Below are positions 48,607 to 60,328 of a stretch of 64,000 bases of DNA, one piece after another. The stretch is from Paenisporosarcina sp. HGH0030. Its GTDB lineage: Bacteria; Bacillota; Bacilli; Bacillales_A; Planococcaceae. The notes beneath the pieces are model-generated. The model saw nothing but the letters and a program-made list of their open reading frames with translations. It was not told where the DNA came from and ran no database searches. Location of the stretch: positions 1,159,645 to 1,223,644 of the forward strand of contig NZ_KE150421.1 of the NCBI RefSeq assembly GCF_000411295.1. Reading direction: 5' to 3'. Made by a program: the position numbers and the translations under genes. How positions within the stretch are numbered: position 1 is the stretch's first letter; each line of letters opens with the position of its first letter.

Positions 48607-49699
48607 GTTTTTTTTCCCCTTTCACATTGGCGTTCATTAATTCGATGAATCGATCAAATAAGTGATTGGAATCTTCTGGTCCAGGTGATGCTTCAGGATG
48701 GTATTGCACTGTAAAAGCGGCAGCATCCAAATGTTTTAAGCCTTCCACTGTGCCGTCATTCAAGGCAGTGTGCGTAACTTTCAAACGCGTTTCTTTCAGT
48801 GATTCAGGATCCACTGCATAGCCATGGTTTTGGGAAGTCATTTCCGTTTTGCCAGACTCCAAATCTTTTACTGGATGATTTGCTCCACGGTGTCCAAATT
48901 TCAGTTTGAATGTATCTCCGCCACTTGCAAGGGCAAAGAGTTGATGACCGAGGCAAATTCCGAATATCGGAATCTTCCCGATTAAATTCTGTATCATCGT
49001 GATTGCTTCTGGAACGTCTTTTGGATCTCCAGGGCCATTTGAAAGCATAATGCCGTCGGGATAAATTGCCATGATTTCTTCAGCAGTTGTGTTATACGGT
49101 ACAACGACCACATCACAGTCCCGTTTGTTCAGTTCACGTAAAATCCCATGTTTCATTCCGAAATCGACGAGTACTACACGCTTACCTCGTCCAGGACTTG
49201 GATAAGGACGTTTCGTTGACACTTGTTTCACTTGATCCGTCGGGAATGTCGTATTCTTTAATCGTGCGACTACTTCTTCCACTTGTATATCAGCACCCGC
49301 TTCACTGATATGGCCTTTTACCGAACCAAATTCACGAATAATTCGCGTCAGTTTACGTGTATCCACTCCTTCAATGCCGGGAATGTTTTTCACTACGAAC
49401 AAGTCATTGAGTGTCGCATCGCTTCTGAAGTTGGATGGTGTGTTTGCCAGTTCACGGACAACCATTCCTTTGATTGCCGGTTCGATTGATTCAAAATCAT
49501 CTCGATTTATTCCGTAATTGCCGATCAATGGATAAGTCATCGTAACAATTTGACCGCAGTAAGATGGGTCCGATAGAGTCTCCTGGTAGCCTGTCATACC
49601 CGTCGTGAAAACGACTTCTCCTTCACTGGCATTCAAACTTCCGAATGCAGTTCCATTAAACACATCTCCAGTTTCTAAAATGAGGCTTCTTTTCATCAT
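48599..49699 (-). CDS. carA: Carbamoyl-phosphate synthase, small subunit
   Basis: Glutaminase that provides ammonia to CarB. 366 residues: N-terminal domain [20 protein letters not shown], then a class I glutamine amidotransferase with [18 protein letters not shown], the nucleophile Cys in [19 protein letters not shown] and His in [20 protein letters not shown] ends the pyrC gene and serves this start (TAATG overlap); an adjacent ATG is also possible. Overlaps carB by eight bases. Confidence 0.96.
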   Translation of the reverse strand: MMKRSLILETGDVFNGTAFGSLNASEGEVVFTTGMTGYQETLSDPSYCGQIVTMTYPLIGNYGINRDDFESIEPAIKGMVVRELANTPSNFRSDATLNDLFVVKNIPGIEGVDTRKLTRIIREFGSVKGHISEAGADIQVEEVVARLKNTTFPTDQVKQVSTKRPYPSPGRGKRVVLVDFGMKHGILRELNKRDCDVVVVPYNTTAEEIMAIYPDGIMLSNGPGDPKDVPEAITMIQNLIGKIPIFGICLGHQLFALASGGDTFKLKFGHRGANHPVKDLESGKTEMTSQNHGYAVDPESLKETRLKVTHTALNDGTVEGLKHLDAAAFTVQYHPEASPGPEDSNHLFDRFIELMNANVKGEKKHA

Positions 49700-50979
49700 T
49701 ATTTCTCCTCCTGCCAAATTACATTACCTTCAAACATCGTCATAACCGGCCAACCAGTACATGTCCAATTTTGGAACGGTGTATTTTTTCCTTTTGACAC
49801 AAATGTTGCAGTTTCAATATTTTGTTCTCTCGACAAGTCTATGAATACTAAGTCCGCTGATTCGCCCATATGCAGACGACCATAAGGCAGTCCGAAAACA
49901 TCTGCCGGTTTTCTCGTCATCCATTCAACCAATTGAGCTAACGTCCATTTTCCACTTTTCACAAAATGGGTATACAGCAACGGGAAAGCTGTTTCCAATC
50001 CGACGATTCCAAATGGTGCTTGTTCCATGCCGTTGCCTTTTTCCTGTTCTGTATGAGGGGCATGATCTGTGGCGATAAAATCAAGTGTCCCATCTTCCAA
50101 TCCTTTGATTAAAGCTTGCAAATCTTCTTTAGCTCGCAGTGGTGGATTCATTTTCCAGTTCCCATCGTTTCCTGGAATGTCGTCTTCACATAATAGTAGG
50201 TGGTGTGGACTGACTTCAGCAGTTACTCGAACCCCAGCCTTTTTGGCATCTCTGATTACTCGGACAGATTCTTTCGTACTTACGTGGCAAACATGATAGT
50301 GTGCCCCTGCTGCTTCAGCTAGTAAAATATCTCTCGCAATATGCACAGATTCCGCGATGGATGGAATCCCTTTAAGACCCAATTCTTTATTTTTCGTCCC
50401 TTCGTGCATGACGCCTGCGTAAATCAATGTATTGTCTTCGCAATGGGCAACAATCGGCATATTCAGCTTCGCTGCGTCCTTCATTGCTTCAAACATCATG
50501 CCAGCCTGTTGTACACCTACTCCATCATCCGTAAAAGCAAATGCACCATGTTCTTTCAAGGCAGCCAAATCTGTTCGTTCTTTCCCGGCTTCTCGAATCG
50601 TAATCGAGGCATAAGGCAGTACGCGAATCACTGCATTCTCTTCAATCAGACGGTTGACATGACTCAGATTTTCTACCGTATCCGGTACTGGTCTAGTATT
50701 TGGCATTGCGCAAATGGTAGTGAAACCGCCTTTTGCCGCGGCATGTGTACCCGTTTGAATCGTTTCTTTTTGCTCGCCACCCGGCTCGCGTAAGTGGACA
50801 TGGACATCGATGAATCCTGCAGAAACGAAATGTCCTTTGCCGTCTATGATTTCATCCGCTTCTGGTGTTGCTTTAGGATTCACTTCTATAATACGTCCAT
50901 TGTCGATCAGGATGGATCCCTCCATCAATTCGTTATTGTCATTGAGCAATTTAATGTTTTGTATGAATTTTTTCATCAT
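49699..50979 (-). CDS. pyrC: Dihydroorotase
   Basis: Cyclises carbamoyl-aspartate to dihydroorotate. The 426-residue zinc amidohydrolase has [19 protein letters not shown] (the HxH metal site), AHCEDNTL, and [13 protein letters not shown], then [14 protein letters not shown] with the catalytic Asp. The first of two adjacent ATGs overlaps the pyrB stop (ATGATG); the second is better spaced from GGGGAG. Confidence 0.96.
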   Translation of the reverse strand: MMKKFIQNIKLLNDNNELMEGSILIDNGRIIEVNPKATPEADEIIDGKGHFVSAGFIDVHVHLREPGGEQKETIQTGTHAAAKGGFTTICAMPNTRPVPDTVENLSHVNRLIEENAVIRVLPYASITIREAGKERTDLAALKEHGAFAFTDDGVGVQQAGMMFEAMKDAAKLNMPIVAHCEDNTLIYAGVMHEGTKNKELGLKGIPSIAESVHIARDILLAEAAGAHYHVCHVSTKESVRVIRDAKKAGVRVTAEVSPHHLLLCEDDIPGNDGNWKMNPPLRAKEDLQALIKGLEDGTLDFIATDHAPHTEQEKGNGMEQAPFGIVGLETAFPLLYTHFVKSGKWTLAQLVEWMTRKPADVFGLPYGRLHMGESADLVFIDLSREQNIETATFVSKGKNTPFQNWTCTGWPVMTMFEGNVIWQEEK

Positions 50980-51854
50980 GATCTCCCCTTCAAAACGGAT
51001 TCCAGTATGGCCATGCGTATGAACACACCGTTATGCATTTGTTTAAATATGCGTGATTTTTCACTTTCCACTAGCTCGTCTGCTATTTCCACATCCCGGT
51101 TAATTGGCGCAGGATGCATGATGATGGCCGTCGGCTTCAATTTTTCATAACGTGATTGAGTCAAACCATATGTTTGATGATATCTTTCCTTTGAAAAATC
51201 AGACTGGGTATCGTGCCGCTCATGTTGCACTCGTAAAAGCATCACTACATCCGCACTCGGTAGTATGTTGTCCCATGTGTTTGCTGCATCGAAGTTGCCT
51301 TGCCATTCAGGGGGACAAAGGAACGTGACATGAGCACCTAATCTTGTCAGCGCTTCCGCATTCGATTTGGCTACCCGACTATGTCCAATATCCCCAACGA
51401 TTGCTATTTGTAGCCCTTCAAACTTTCCAAACTCTTGTTGGATGGTAAAAAGATCAAGCAAACATTGAGTAGGGTGCTGACCCGAGCCATCTCCACCATT
51501 GATGATCGCTACGTTGACTCCATCTAGTAGCCCTTCATAGAAACCATCTTGTTCATGCCTTATGACCACTGCATCCACACCGATTGCTTCTAATGTTTTT
51601 ACTGTGTCGTATAAAGTTTCACCTTTTAGCGTGCTCGATGTTCCCGCTTCGAATGGTAGTACGTGCAGTCCGAGTTTCCGCTCTGCCATCTCAAAACTCA
51701 TTTTTGTTCGTGTACTCGGTTCAAAAAATAAATTCGCTACCGTGTATTGTTTAGTCCAATCAGCGGAAACTTGCTGTTGAAATTGTGATGCACGACTTAA
51801 TATCGTTTGTATGTCCGTATTGTTTAGGTCTTTCATGCTTAATAGATGCTTCAC
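50976..51854 (-). CDS. pyrB: Aspartate carbamoyltransferase
   Basis: Condenses carbamoyl phosphate with aspartate, the first pathway-specific step. 292 residues with the carbamoyl-phosphate loop [25 protein letters not shown]-type region, [13 protein letters not shown] and [17 protein letters not shown]. The start is GTG (after GGGAGGC), giving a chain of normal length for Bacillales; an open frame extends 25 codons further but would run through the attenuator hairpin. Confidence 0.95.
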   Translation of the reverse strand: MKHLLSMKDLNNTDIQTILSRASQFQQQVSADWTKQYTVANLFFEPSTRTKMSFEMAERKLGLHVLPFEAGTSSTLKGETLYDTVKTLEAIGVDAVVIRHEQDGFYEGLLDGVNVAIINGGDGSGQHPTQCLLDLFTIQQEFGKFEGLQIAIVGDIGHSRVAKSNAEALTRLGAHVTFLCPPEWQGNFDAANTWDNILPSADVVMLLRVQHERHDTQSDFSKERYHQTYGLTQSRYEKLKPTAIIMHPAPINRDVEIADELVESEKSRIFKQMHNGVFIRMAILESVLKGRS

Positions 51855-51875
51855 TTTTATAGCCTCCCGTATTTC

Positions 51876-51990
51876 TAAAAGAAAACCTCTCAACAAGTGT
51901 TGAGAGGCTGTAGGGGTACCTTCAAGCAAAGATCCATGTTGTCACGGAACTCTACCAGTTGGTTTCCCTTTTCCTGCCTCTCTGGACTAG
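51876..51990 (-). promoter_or_regulatory. PyrR-dependent attenuator between pyrP and pyrB
   Basis: The PyrR-binding stem-loop sequence AGTCCAGAGAGGC lies at about 51976-51988, directly after the pyrP stop. The terminator (CCTCTCAAC-ACTT-GTTGAGAGG followed by TTTTCTTTT) is at 51876-51908. With uridine nucleotides PyrR is expected to bind and favour the terminator; otherwise the antiterminator forms. Confidence 0.88.
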
Positions 51991-51993
51991 GTA

Positions 51994-53313
51994 TTAAAAG
52001 GATGTTGTATTTGATTTATCATCTAATGAATCGATGGCTTCTTGCGGTCTACCTGGTAGGACTAAGTTTAGTAGAACACCCACCAAGGCAGCCAATGCCA
52101 TTCCACCGACTTCAAACGTTTCGGTGAAATGTAATTTCGCTCCTCCAATCCCGATTACCAGGATGATGGATGAAATGACCAAGTTACGCTTGTCTCCAAA
52201 ATCAATCTTGTTATCAACCAACATACGCAGGCCTGAGGACGCAATAATCCCGAAGAGCAAAATCGAAATTCCGCCAAGCACTGGAGTTGGAATCGTTGCA
52301 ATGAGTGCCATGACTTTGCCGAAGAATGAAAAGACGATAGCAAGAATAGCCGCTCCCCCAATGACATACACGCTGTATACTCGGGTAATCGCTAGCACTC
52401 CGATGTTTTCACCGTAGGTTGTTTTCGGAGGTCCTCCCAACAGACCGCTGATGAAAGTACCAAGACCGTCACCGAGCAATGAACGATGAAGTCCTGGCTC
52501 TTTTATGTAATTGCGGTTTACGATTTTCCCTAAAACCAATTGATGACCGATATGTTCTGAAATGGTCACAATCGCGATTGGTACCATCAACCAAAGCAAT
52601 GTCGGTGTGATGATAAATTCATAGTGAACTCCGGGAATCAGGAATTCAGGAGCTGACAACCAGTTTGCTTTTGTTACTGGTTCGAAGTTGACAATACCGA
52701 TAATCAAGGAGTACACGTAACCAACGATGATTCCGATTAGAACCGGCATTAAGCTGATGATTCCTCTGAAGAACAATGTCGCGACAACGGCTGCAGCCAA
52801 TGTCACCAAAGCAGCAGAGAAGTGCAACATGCTGTATTCTTTTATTCCGTCCAAATCCGGATCGATGTTCATCGCCATATCGATGGCAACAGGAGATAAT
52901 GCCAAGCCGATAACTATGATCACGGGCGCAACCACGATTGGCGGTAAAATTTTCATAATCCATTTATAGCCTGTTTTCCAAATTATCAAAGACACGATAA
53001 AGTAGACGATTGCGACGAATAGACTGCCAACCATGGCACTTCCGATTCCACCTTCTTTTGTAGCCATTTGAATCGGTAAGATGAAGGCAAATGAAGAACC
53101 TAGATAAGCTGGAACTTGAAATTTCGTTACGAACATAAAGATCAGTGTCGCAATACCGCTAGTCAATAACGCAATCGCTGGACTTAGACCAACCAATTGT
53201 GGAACCAGTATTGTCGCCCCAAACATGGCGAACATATGTTGGATACTTAGTGTTGTCAGCTTACCTGCAGACGGCCTATCATGTATGTCCAAAACTGTTT
53301 GTGTGTTTGCCAT
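51994..53313 (-). CDS. pyrP: Uracil permease
   Basis: NCS2-family proton symporter for uracil. 439 residues with about 12 to 14 membrane segments, VPQLVGLSPAIALLTSGIAT, and GLLGGPPKTTYGENIGVLAI, the family motif carrying the conserved Glu. It follows pyrR without an attenuator: the ATG used has GGAGGAG before it, 19 bp beyond the pyrR stop. Confidence 0.95.
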   Translation of the reverse strand: MANTQTVLDIHDRPSAGKLTTLSIQHMFAMFGATILVPQLVGLSPAIALLTSGIATLIFMFVTKFQVPAYLGSSFAFILPIQMATKEGGIGSAMVGSLFVAIVYFIVSLIIWKTGYKWIMKILPPIVVAPVIIVIGLALSPVAIDMAMNIDPDLDGIKEYSMLHFSAALVTLAAAVVATLFFRGIISLMPVLIGIIVGYVYSLIIGIVNFEPVTKANWLSAPEFLIPGVHYEFIITPTLLWLMVPIAIVTISEHIGHQLVLGKIVNRNYIKEPGLHRSLLGDGLGTFISGLLGGPPKTTYGENIGVLAITRVYSVYVIGGAAILAIVFSFFGKVMALIATIPTPVLGGISILLFGIIASSGLRMLVDNKIDFGDKRNLVISSIILVIGIGGAKLHFTETFEVGGMALAALVGVLLNLVLPGRPQEAIDSLDDKSNTTSF

Positions 53314-53332
53314 CCCATTCTCCTCCAATCAT

Positions 53333-53935
<603 letters not shown>

Positions 53936-53951
53936 TCATTATTTTTTTCAA

Positions 53952-54147
53952 AATAAAAACCCTCTCGTCCGAAAATGGATGAGAGGGTGTGAATGCAGAA
54001 AATTAGGCGTATAGTAACACACAGCATGTGTTTATATACGTTCACTGTTACCTTCTCAGCCTCTCTGGACTGTTTTTAAAGGTGTTCTATTAAATTTTGT
54101 ATTGTTTAGGAATTTCGAGTATGAGCTTTGAATTACGCTCTACACTT
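53952..54147 (-). promoter_or_regulatory. pyrR leader with PyrR attenuator
   Basis: The PyrR-binding element AGTCCAGAGAGGCTGAGAAG is at about 54052-54071 on the minus strand. The terminator (ACCCTCTC...GAGAGGGT around a stem with CGGAC, then TTTTTATTTT) is at 53952-53988. Together they give a ~200-nt attenuated leader, starting near 54147. Confidence 0.9.
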
Positions 54148-54153
54148 TTTATA

Positions 54154-54182
54154 AGTATAGATTTACTTTTCTTTGCTGTCAA
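54154..54182 (-). promoter_or_regulatory. Near-consensus sigmaA promoter of the pyr operon, inside the end of rluD
   Basis: Minus strand -35 TTGACA (54177-54182), exactly 17-bp spacer, -10 TATACT (54154-54159). The -35 box codes for the last rluD codons, so the pyr operon starts in the tail of the upstream gene. Confidence 0.85.
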
Positions 54183-55089
54183 CATCTGATTTCATTTCTT
54201 CTAGCAAAGCCTGGAACACTGCAGGCAACGGCGCTTCAAATTCCAAGTACTCTTCCGTACGAGGATGAATGAAACCTAGAACCCCGGCATGCAACGCTTG
54301 ACCGTCAAAATCAATCGTTTTTTTCGGTCCATACTTAGGGTCACCTGCAAGCGGGAAACCAATGTATTTCATATGCACACGAATCTGATGTGTACGGCCT
54401 GTTTCCAGACGGCACTCAACCAATGTGAAGTTGCCAAAGCGTTCCAAAACACGGAAATGCGTTACGGCATGTTTACCTTTATCAATGACAGCCATGCTTT
54501 GACGATCACGTGCATCACGTCCGATTGGTGCATCAACAGTTCCTTTGTCATGTGGAATATGCCCATGGACTAAAGCTGTATATTTTCGAGTAACTGTCTT
54601 TTTCACCAATTGATCTACTAATGATTCATGCGCTTTATCATTTTTTGCAACCATTAATAAGCCTGAAGTATCTTTATCGATACGGTGTACAATTCCTGGA
54701 CGCATAACACCATTAATACCCGACAAATCCTTCACTTGATGCATCAAACCATTTACAAGTGTCCCTGAAGTATGGCCAGGAGCAGGATGTACGACCATGC
54801 CGCGTGGTTTATTCACCACTAAAACATCTTCATCTTCATAAACGATTTCAAGGTTTAAGTCTTCTGCTTCGATATCCAGAATTTCTGCATCCGGTACAGT
54901 AACATTAATAACATCATTTGGTTTTACTTTGTAATTCGATTTTGCTGATTCGCCGTTGACCAGAACCGCTCCGTCTTTCAGCCAAATTTGAATTTGACTG
55001 CGAGACCAATCCGCTTCAAGTGTTGCCAATGCTTTATCGATTCGTTCACCTTTTTGTTGTTCTGAAATCTTATACGTAAAATCTTCCAT
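54163..55089 (-). CDS. rluD: 23S rRNA pseudouridine synthase, RluD family (YlyB)
   Basis: Isomerises uridines in 23S rRNA. 308 residues: N-terminal S4 domain (RIDKALATLEADWSRSQIQI), then the catalytic PGIVHRIDKDTSGLLMVAKN with the essential Asp, and VECRLETGRTHQIRVHMKYI. Follows lspA with no gap; the stop overlaps the pyr promoter. Confidence 0.95.
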   Translation of the reverse strand: MEDFTYKISEQQKGERIDKALATLEADWSRSQIQIWLKDGAVLVNGESAKSNYKVKPNDVINVTVPDAEILDIEAEDLNLEIVYEDEDVLVVNKPRGMVVHPAPGHTSGTLVNGLMHQVKDLSGINGVMRPGIVHRIDKDTSGLLMVAKNDKAHESLVDQLVKKTVTRKYTALVHGHIPHDKGTVDAPIGRDARDRQSMAVIDKGKHAVTHFRVLERFGNFTLVECRLETGRTHQIRVHMKYIGFPLAGDPKYGPKKTIDFDGQALHAGVLGFIHPRTEEYLEFEAPLPAVFQALLEEMKSDVDSKEK

Positions 55090-55575
55090 CTATTCACCTT
55101 TTCTCTTTGCAGCTTTTTCTGCTTTTTCTTCAAAATACAATACGATGATGAGCATAATCACGCCGATGGTTAATGCTGCATCAGCAACGTTAAAAATCGG
55201 GAATTCATAATTAATGACCGGGATAAGAACGTCAGCAAAATCCACTACTTCACCACGGAACACACGATCAATAAAATTCCCAAGAGTACCACCAAGTAAA
55301 ACCATCAAACTTAATTGAAAGTATGGCTTTCCTTTTGCTTCTTTATGAAAGTAATACAAAATACCAATGACCACGACGATGGTGACGATTGTAAATAGCC
55401 ACATCTGCCCTTCCAACATTCCCCACGCCGCTCCACGATTGCGATGGGAAAGTAAAGCAAATGTAGGGTCCATTAAGACAATTCGTTCACCTATCTCCAT
55501 ATTTTTTACAACTAACCATTTTGTCCATTGATCAATCGCCACAACGGCAATTGCTACTAAATAAAAAATGTACAC
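55090..55575 (-). CDS. lspA: Lipoprotein signal peptidase
   Basis: Cleaves the signal peptide of diacylated prolipoproteins. 161 residues with four membrane segments and the catalytic aspartates in GTLGNFIDRVFRGEVVDFAD and PIFNVADAALTIGV. Start is GTG, with GGAGG seven bases before; an in-frame ATG seven codons upstream overlaps that site. First gene of lspA-rluD. A weak promoter (TTCATG-17-TAAGAT) lies at about 55605-55635. Confidence 0.95.
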   Translation of the reverse strand: MYIFYLVAIAVVAIDQWTKWLVVKNMEIGERIVLMDPTFALLSHRNRGAAWGMLEGQMWLFTIVTIVVVIGILYYFHKEAKGKPYFQLSLMVLLGGTLGNFIDRVFRGEVVDFADVLIPVINYEFPIFNVADAALTIGVIMLIIVLYFEEKAEKAAKRKGE

Positions 55576-55633
55576 GTATGTTCCTCCGTTACGCAAGTAT
55601 CTTAGCTAGTTTAACACATAACATGAACAGACA

Positions 55634-55664
55634 GAAAGAGCTGCCCGAAAAGGGCAGCTCTTTC
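55634..55664 (-). terminator. Rho-independent terminator after ileS
   Basis: Minus strand GAAAGAGCTGCCC pairs with GGGCAGCTCTTTC around TTTTC: a perfect 13-bp stem. The following tract (TGTCTGTTC) is only moderately T-rich. Confidence 0.75.
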
Positions 55665-55717
55665 AAATGGAGGATTACTTTGTCCGGCTATGTTCGAAAG
55701 CCAGCTCCTCCTATATT

Positions 55718-58480
55718 TTATACGTAATATTTTTCTACTACATCTGCACATCGTGGACATAATGTTGGATGTTTTTCGTTTTCTCCCACCTTGGAAGAAA
55801 TCGTCCAGCATCGTTCACATTTTTCACCTTGTGCTTTAGTAACGACAACAGAAGAAACTTCAAGGTTTAAAGCATCCGCTGGTGCATCTTCTTTTGAACC
55901 TGCAAGTGTAAAGTCCGACACGATAAAGAATTGTGCAAAGTCCACTTTGCTTGCATCAAATGCTTCCACTAATTCTTTTTTCACATAAAGCGTAACTTTT
56001 GCTTCAAGTGACTTACCGATAACTTTCGCATTACGCGCTTCTTCCAAAGCTTTCAATACATCGTCACGCACCAGCATCAATTGTTGATACTTCGTACGTA
56101 AACCTGCAAATGAATCATGAGTTGTCGCTTCAGGGAAGTCAGTCAGTTGTACACTTTCTTCTGTTTCTTGTGTCATGAAGACCCATAGCTCATCCGTCGT
56201 ATGCGGTAAAATTGGTGTTGTCACTTTCAACAATGCGATCAAAGTATCGTACATGACAGTTTGCATCGCACGACGATGTGAATTGTCTTCACCTTCGATA
56301 TAAACAACATCTTTTGCAATATCCAAGTAGAATGAGCTCAAATCAGACGATACAAAATTGTTTACAGCATGGTAAACGCTTGGGAAGTCATACTTGTCAT
56401 AAGCTTTGCGAACAGTTTCGATCAAATCTTGCAGTTTCATGAACATGTATTGATCTACTTCACGTAAATCTTCATAAGCAACGCGATCGGTCTGTGGATT
56501 GAAGTCCGATACATTCCCATGAAGGAAACGGAAGGTATTACGGATTTTACGGTAAACTTCAGCAACTTGCTTGAAATTCGAGTCCGTTACGCGAACGTCT
56601 GCAGTGTAATCGACAGATGCTACCCATAGACGAAGAATGTCAGCACCTAGTTGATTCATGACTTTAGCAGGGTCGATTACGTTTCCGATCGACTTACTCA
56701 TCTTGCGCCCTTCTCCATCAAGTGTGAAACCATGACTCAATAATCCTTTGTACGGAGCGTGGCCGCTGATGGCAACACTTGTCGTTAACGAGGAATTAAA
56801 CCATCCACGATATTGATCCGATCCCTCCAAATATAAGTCAGCAGGATACGAAAGATCTTCACGCTCATCAAGTACAGCTTGGTGAGAAGATCCTGAATCA
56901 AACCAAACATCCATAATATCCGTTTCTTTTGTGAAGCGGCCGTTTGGACTATTTGGGTGTGTGAATCCTTCTGGAAGCAAGTCTTTCGCTTCACGTTCGA
57001 ACCACACCGTTGAACCGTGTTCACGGAACATTTTTGAAACATGGGCAATCGTTTCTTCTGTTAAAATTGGTTCTCCATCTTCCGCATAGAAGACAGGGAT
57101 TGGAACACCCCATACACGTTGTCGTGAGATACACCAGTCTCCACGGTCACGGACCATGTTGAAGAGACGAGTCTCACCCCATGCTGGAGTGAATGATGTA
57201 TCCTTAATTGCTTTTAATAATTGGTCGCGGAATGCTTCAACTGAAGCAAACCACTGAGCTGTTGCACGGAAAATAACCGGCTTTTTAGTGCGCCAGTCAT
57301 GAGGTGCCGAGTGTGTAAAGAATGTAAGTTTTTCTAATGCACCAGCAGCATCCAAAGCTTCTGTGATAACTTTATTGGCTTTATCATAGAATAACCCTTC
57401 GAAGCCAGGTGCTTCAGCAGTCAATACGCCACGGTCATCGATCGGTGAAAGTACTTCAAGTCCATACGCTTTACCAACTTGGAAGTCTTCTTCCCCGTGT
57501 CCAGGAGCTGTATGAACACATCCAGTACCGCCCTCGTCCGTTACATGGTCCCCGAGCATTACAAGCGAATCACGATCATATAAAGGGTGTTTGGCTACCA
57601 TGCGATCCATTTGTTCACCTTTTAATGTCTGAACAATCTCATAAGAATCCCATTCAAGCGCAGTTACCACAGTCTCCAGTAATGCTTTTGCTACAAGGTA
57701 GCGCGTTGATGCAACTTCCACAATTACATAGTCGAATTCCGGATTGACTGAAATTCCAAGATTAGCTGGAATTGTCCAAGGTGTAGTCGTCCAAATAATA
57801 ATTTTAGTACCTTCAGCAACTACGCCTTTACCATCTGTCACTTCAAAACTTACGTAGATAGAAGGAGATTTTTTGTCCTGGTATTCGATTTCAGCTTCTG
57901 CTAAAGCAGATTCACTTGATGGAGACCAATAAACTGGTTTTAAACCTTTATAGATATAGCCTTTACGTGCCATTTCACCGAACACTTCAATTTGACGGGA
58001 TTCATACGCTGGTTTCAATGTCACATATGGATTTTCCCAATCACCTTGCACACCAAGACGTTTAAATTGTTCACGTTGACGGTCAATTTGTTCATAAGCA
58101 TATGTTTCACACAAGTTCCGGAACTCTGCTACAGTCATTTCTTTGCGATTGACACCTTTATTCGTTAAAGCTTGCTCAATCGGAAGACCGTGCGTATCCC
58201 AACCAGGAACATACGGTGCATAATAACCAGTCATAGATTTGTGTCGTACAATCATGTCTTTAAGCACTTTGTTCATAGCATGACCCATGTGAATATCGCC
58301 GTTCGCATATGGAGGACCGTCATGTAAAATGAAACTCGGGCGGTCTTTGGTACGCTCCAGTACTTTTTCATAAAGTTTCATTTCATTCCATTTTTCTTGC
58401 ATCGCCGGTTCACGTGTAGGTAAACCACCGCGCATTGGGAACTCAGTTTTTGGCATCAATAACGTATTTTTATATTCCAA
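55718..58480 (-). CDS. ileS: Isoleucyl-tRNA synthetase
   Basis: Charges tRNA-Ile and edits misactivated valine. 920 residues: HIGH motif in [16 protein letters not shown], editing domain CP1 with [18 protein letters not shown] in [15 protein letters not shown], anticodon-binding C-terminal domain and zinc site CERCWTISS...CPRCADV. This is the bacterial type 1 form. Start is TTG, preceded by AAAGGAGG at eight bases. T-box controlled. Confidence 0.97.
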   Translation of the reverse strand: MEYKNTLLMPKTEFPMRGGLPTREPAMQEKWNEMKLYEKVLERTKDRPSFILHDGPPYANGDIHMGHAMNKVLKDMIVRHKSMTGYYAPYVPGWDTHGLPIEQALTNKGVNRKEMTVAEFRNLCETYAYEQIDRQREQFKRLGVQGDWENPYVTLKPAYESRQIEVFGEMARKGYIYKGLKPVYWSPSSESALAEAEIEYQDKKSPSIYVSFEVTDGKGVVAEGTKIIIWTTTPWTIPANLGISVNPEFDYVIVEVASTRYLVAKALLETVVTALEWDSYEIVQTLKGEQMDRMVAKHPLYDRDSLVMLGDHVTDEGGTGCVHTAPGHGEEDFQVGKAYGLEVLSPIDDRGVLTAEAPGFEGLFYDKANKVITEALDAAGALEKLTFFTHSAPHDWRTKKPVIFRATAQWFASVEAFRDQLLKAIKDTSFTPAWGETRLFNMVRDRGDWCISRQRVWGVPIPVFYAEDGEPILTEETIAHVSKMFREHGSTVWFEREAKDLLPEGFTHPNSPNGRFTKETDIMDVWFDSGSSHQAVLDEREDLSYPADLYLEGSDQYRGWFNSSLTTSVAISGHAPYKGLLSHGFTLDGEGRKMSKSIGNVIDPAKVMNQLGADILRLWVASVDYTADVRVTDSNFKQVAEVYRKIRNTFRFLHGNVSDFNPQTDRVAYEDLREVDQYMFMKLQDLIETVRKAYDKYDFPSVYHAVNNFVSSDLSSFYLDIAKDVVYIEGEDNSHRRAMQTVMYDTLIALLKVTTPILPHTTDELWVFMTQETEESVQLTDFPEATTHDSFAGLRTKYQQLMLVRDDVLKALEEARNAKVIGKSLEAKVTLYVKKELVEAFDASKVDFAQFFIVSDFTLAGSKEDAPADALNLEVSSVVVTKAQGEKCERCWTISSKVGENEKHPTLCPRCADVVEKYYV

Positions 58481-58543
58481 TTAAAAAACCTCCTTTTAAT
58501 GTGACAAGCGCAATGCTTGCAGGGACAATCAACTTAAACTAAA

Positions 58544-58867
58544 CAAAAAAACTCCTCATCCCAATGAAGGGACGAGAAGTTATAACTCGCGGTACCACCC
58601 TAATTGCAACATGAAGAAGTTGCCAGCTTAGATCACGTTAACGGTGTGAATCCGAAATCACTTACAAAATCAAGTTCAGCGATTTTACTCAAGAGTGATT
58701 TTCATTTGATTGCCGCCTGTCCGGGCTTCCACCATCCCCGGATCGCTTTTCTGTGCTTTCAAACTACTGTCTCTTTCAGCGTATTAATATAAAATAATGT
58801 GTATAGTTTCACTATGTCTAGCTACAAACGCCTGCTATATAGACGTTCTTCGCTTTTCTTATAATAT
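58544..58867 (-). promoter_or_regulatory. T-box riboswitch, isoleucine-specific
   Basis: The T-box bulge AGGGTGGTACCGCG is at 58588-58601, and the terminator (AACTTCTCGTCCC with GGGATGAGGAGTT, then seven T) at 58544-58582. Stem I shows GGTGGAAGCCCG-type sequence and a specifier loop with GAAAATCACTC, giving AUC (Ile), consistent with ileS. The antiterminator uses TTGCAA-type sequence near the T-box. The whole leader is about 380 nt. Confidence 0.92.
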
Positions 58868-58873
58868 GTAGAT

Positions 58874-58902
58874 ATTATAGGGAATGATTCCATAATCGTC
58901 AA
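58874..58902 (-). promoter_or_regulatory. Near-consensus sigmaA promoter of ileS
   Basis: Minus strand -35 TTGACG (58897-58902), 17-bp spacer, -10 TATAAT (58874-58879). It begins seven bases after the divIVA stop, and no separate terminator for divIVA is visible. Confidence 0.85.
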
Positions 58903-58909
58903 GCTGTGC

Positions 58910-59419
58910 TTAGTCTTCTTTTGAATCCATTCTTTCCAGCTGAGTTGTGTCCACTTCATATTGCATCAAGTGATCCCAATCATCAGTGTTAATTAAATCA
59001 AGTTGTGCTTCCACCAACATTTTGAAACGATTACGGAAAACTTTTGATTGCTTTTTCAAATCTTCGATCTCGAGGGCAATGCGGCGAGCTTTCGTCAACG
59101 CTTCATTTACGATACGGTCCGCATTTTTCTCAGCTTCTTTAACAATTAACTTTGCTTCTTTTTGAGAGTTTCGACGTACTTCTTCTGCAGCTTCTTGTGC
59201 AACCACGATTGACTTCTGAAGTGTCATTTCAATAGTTGTGAAATGGCCAACTCGCTCACTTGACGACTTCAATTTCTCTTCCAATTCTTTTTTATCTTTG
59301 ATTAGAAGTTCGAAATCTTTAATCACTTGGTCCAAAAATTCGTTGACTTCATCTTCATTATAGCCTCGGAACCCCCGACCAAACTCTTTGTTATGAATAT
59401 CTAGTGGTGATAGCGGCAT
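58910..59419 (-). CDS. divIVA: Cell-division site-selection protein DivIVA
   Basis: Binds curved membrane at poles and septa; recruits MinJ and, in sporulation, RacA. 169 residues starting MPLSPLDIHNKEFGRGFRGY, with the membrane-binding N-terminal segment (residues 1-60) and a coiled coil after it (EEVRRNSQKEAKLIVKEAEK). AAGGGGAG precedes this ATG; the frame runs 24 codons further upstream, but those do not match the family. A TATAAT box (59460-59465) with a weak -35 suggests a local promoter. Confidence 0.96.
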   Translation of the reverse strand: MPLSPLDIHNKEFGRGFRGYNEDEVNEFLDQVIKDFELLIKDKKELEEKLKSSSERVGHFTTIEMTLQKSIVVAQEAAEEVRRNSQKEAKLIVKEAEKNADRIVNEALTKARRIALEIEDLKKQSKVFRNRFKMLVEAQLDLINTDDWDHLMQYEVDTTQLERMDSKED

Positions 59420-59516
59420 TTCAAAAATCTCCCCTTTACTTACTGCATCATTTCCCACTATTATACCGTTCATTGTGGTTGATGACATCAATAATTCGAA
59501 TTTTCTTGAATATATT

Positions 59517-60305
59517 TCACGAATTTTGTTCGATTCGCCCTATTTGTAGTCGTATTTTGTCTTTCTTTGTACGTCCTTCAATCATGCCAATCCGAATTCT
59601 CCCATAGCCCCTAATAGATAGCAAATCGGATTCATGCAGTTCGAATGATGGTTGTTCGCGAACAGTCCAGTTCACTTTCACTTTTCCGCCATGAACCAAC
59701 AGCGATGCTTTCTGTCTGGAAACATTAAATAGAGAAGCGATGATGGTATCAATTCGCATTGAGCTTACCGTATGCGTTTCCTCCACCCAAACATCCTGGT
59801 TTTCTAAATAGGAATGATCAGGTTGCAGTTCTTCAACATGAACTTTGGCTTTGCCAATGGAGGTAAGATGCATCCGCACAAAATCTGCAACTTCCGAAGC
59901 TACCGCAAATTCAATTCGATTGTCGTCAACGCGAATATCTCCGAATTTTGATCGATCCAATCCTAATGACATAAGGGAGCCTAAAACATCGGGGTGCTCA
60001 ATGTTGATGAATTTCGAAGGGTATTTAATCGAAAACATTGTGATGTCATAGTCATCATCAGTCGCAGCGAAATATGAAGGGGAAATAAGCATACGTTTTC
60101 TTTCAGCTTCCGGAAATTCACCAAAAGCCGTCGTTAACACATCTCCATTCTGACCGATAAGGGCATGTACGATAAATTGCTGTCTTGGATCTAAAAAATC
60201 AGTCAACTTTGGCGCATAGCGATCCTGTGTCTCCCTAAGCCATCCGCTGACTTGTTCGATAAATGATTGTTCGTCTTTACGGAAATGTTGCAAAACTTGT
60301 TCCAT
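59517..60305 (-). CDS. ylmH: RNA-binding protein YlmH
   Basis: 262 residues: N-terminal half of the YlmH family (LRETQDRYAPKLTDFLDPRQ) and a C-terminal S4 RNA-binding domain (RIDTIIASLFNVSRQKASLL). Homologues bind stalled 50S-peptidyl-tRNA as part of ribosome quality control, like RqcS; so it may work with RqcH in this window. GGAAGAG precedes the ATG; an upstream frame adds six codons. Confidence 0.92.
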   Translation of the reverse strand: MEQVLQHFRKDEQSFIEQVSGWLRETQDRYAPKLTDFLDPRQQFIVHALIGQNGDVLTTAFGEFPEAERKRMLISPSYFAATDDDYDITMFSIKYPSKFINIEHPDVLGSLMSLGLDRSKFGDIRVDDNRIEFAVASEVADFVRMHLTSIGKAKVHVEELQPDHSYLENQDVWVEETHTVSSMRIDTIIASLFNVSRQKASLLVHGGKVKVNWTVREQPSFELHESDLLSIRGYGRIRIGMIEGRTKKDKIRLQIGRIEQNS

Positions 60306-60328
60306 CTTTGCTCTTCCTTTCAATGGTC

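Noticed and set aside
59420-59491. 24-codon N-terminal extension of divIVA
   Set aside because: The strong AAGGGGAG site and the DivIVA family start point to the internal ATG at 59419; the extension overlaps the likely -10 box.
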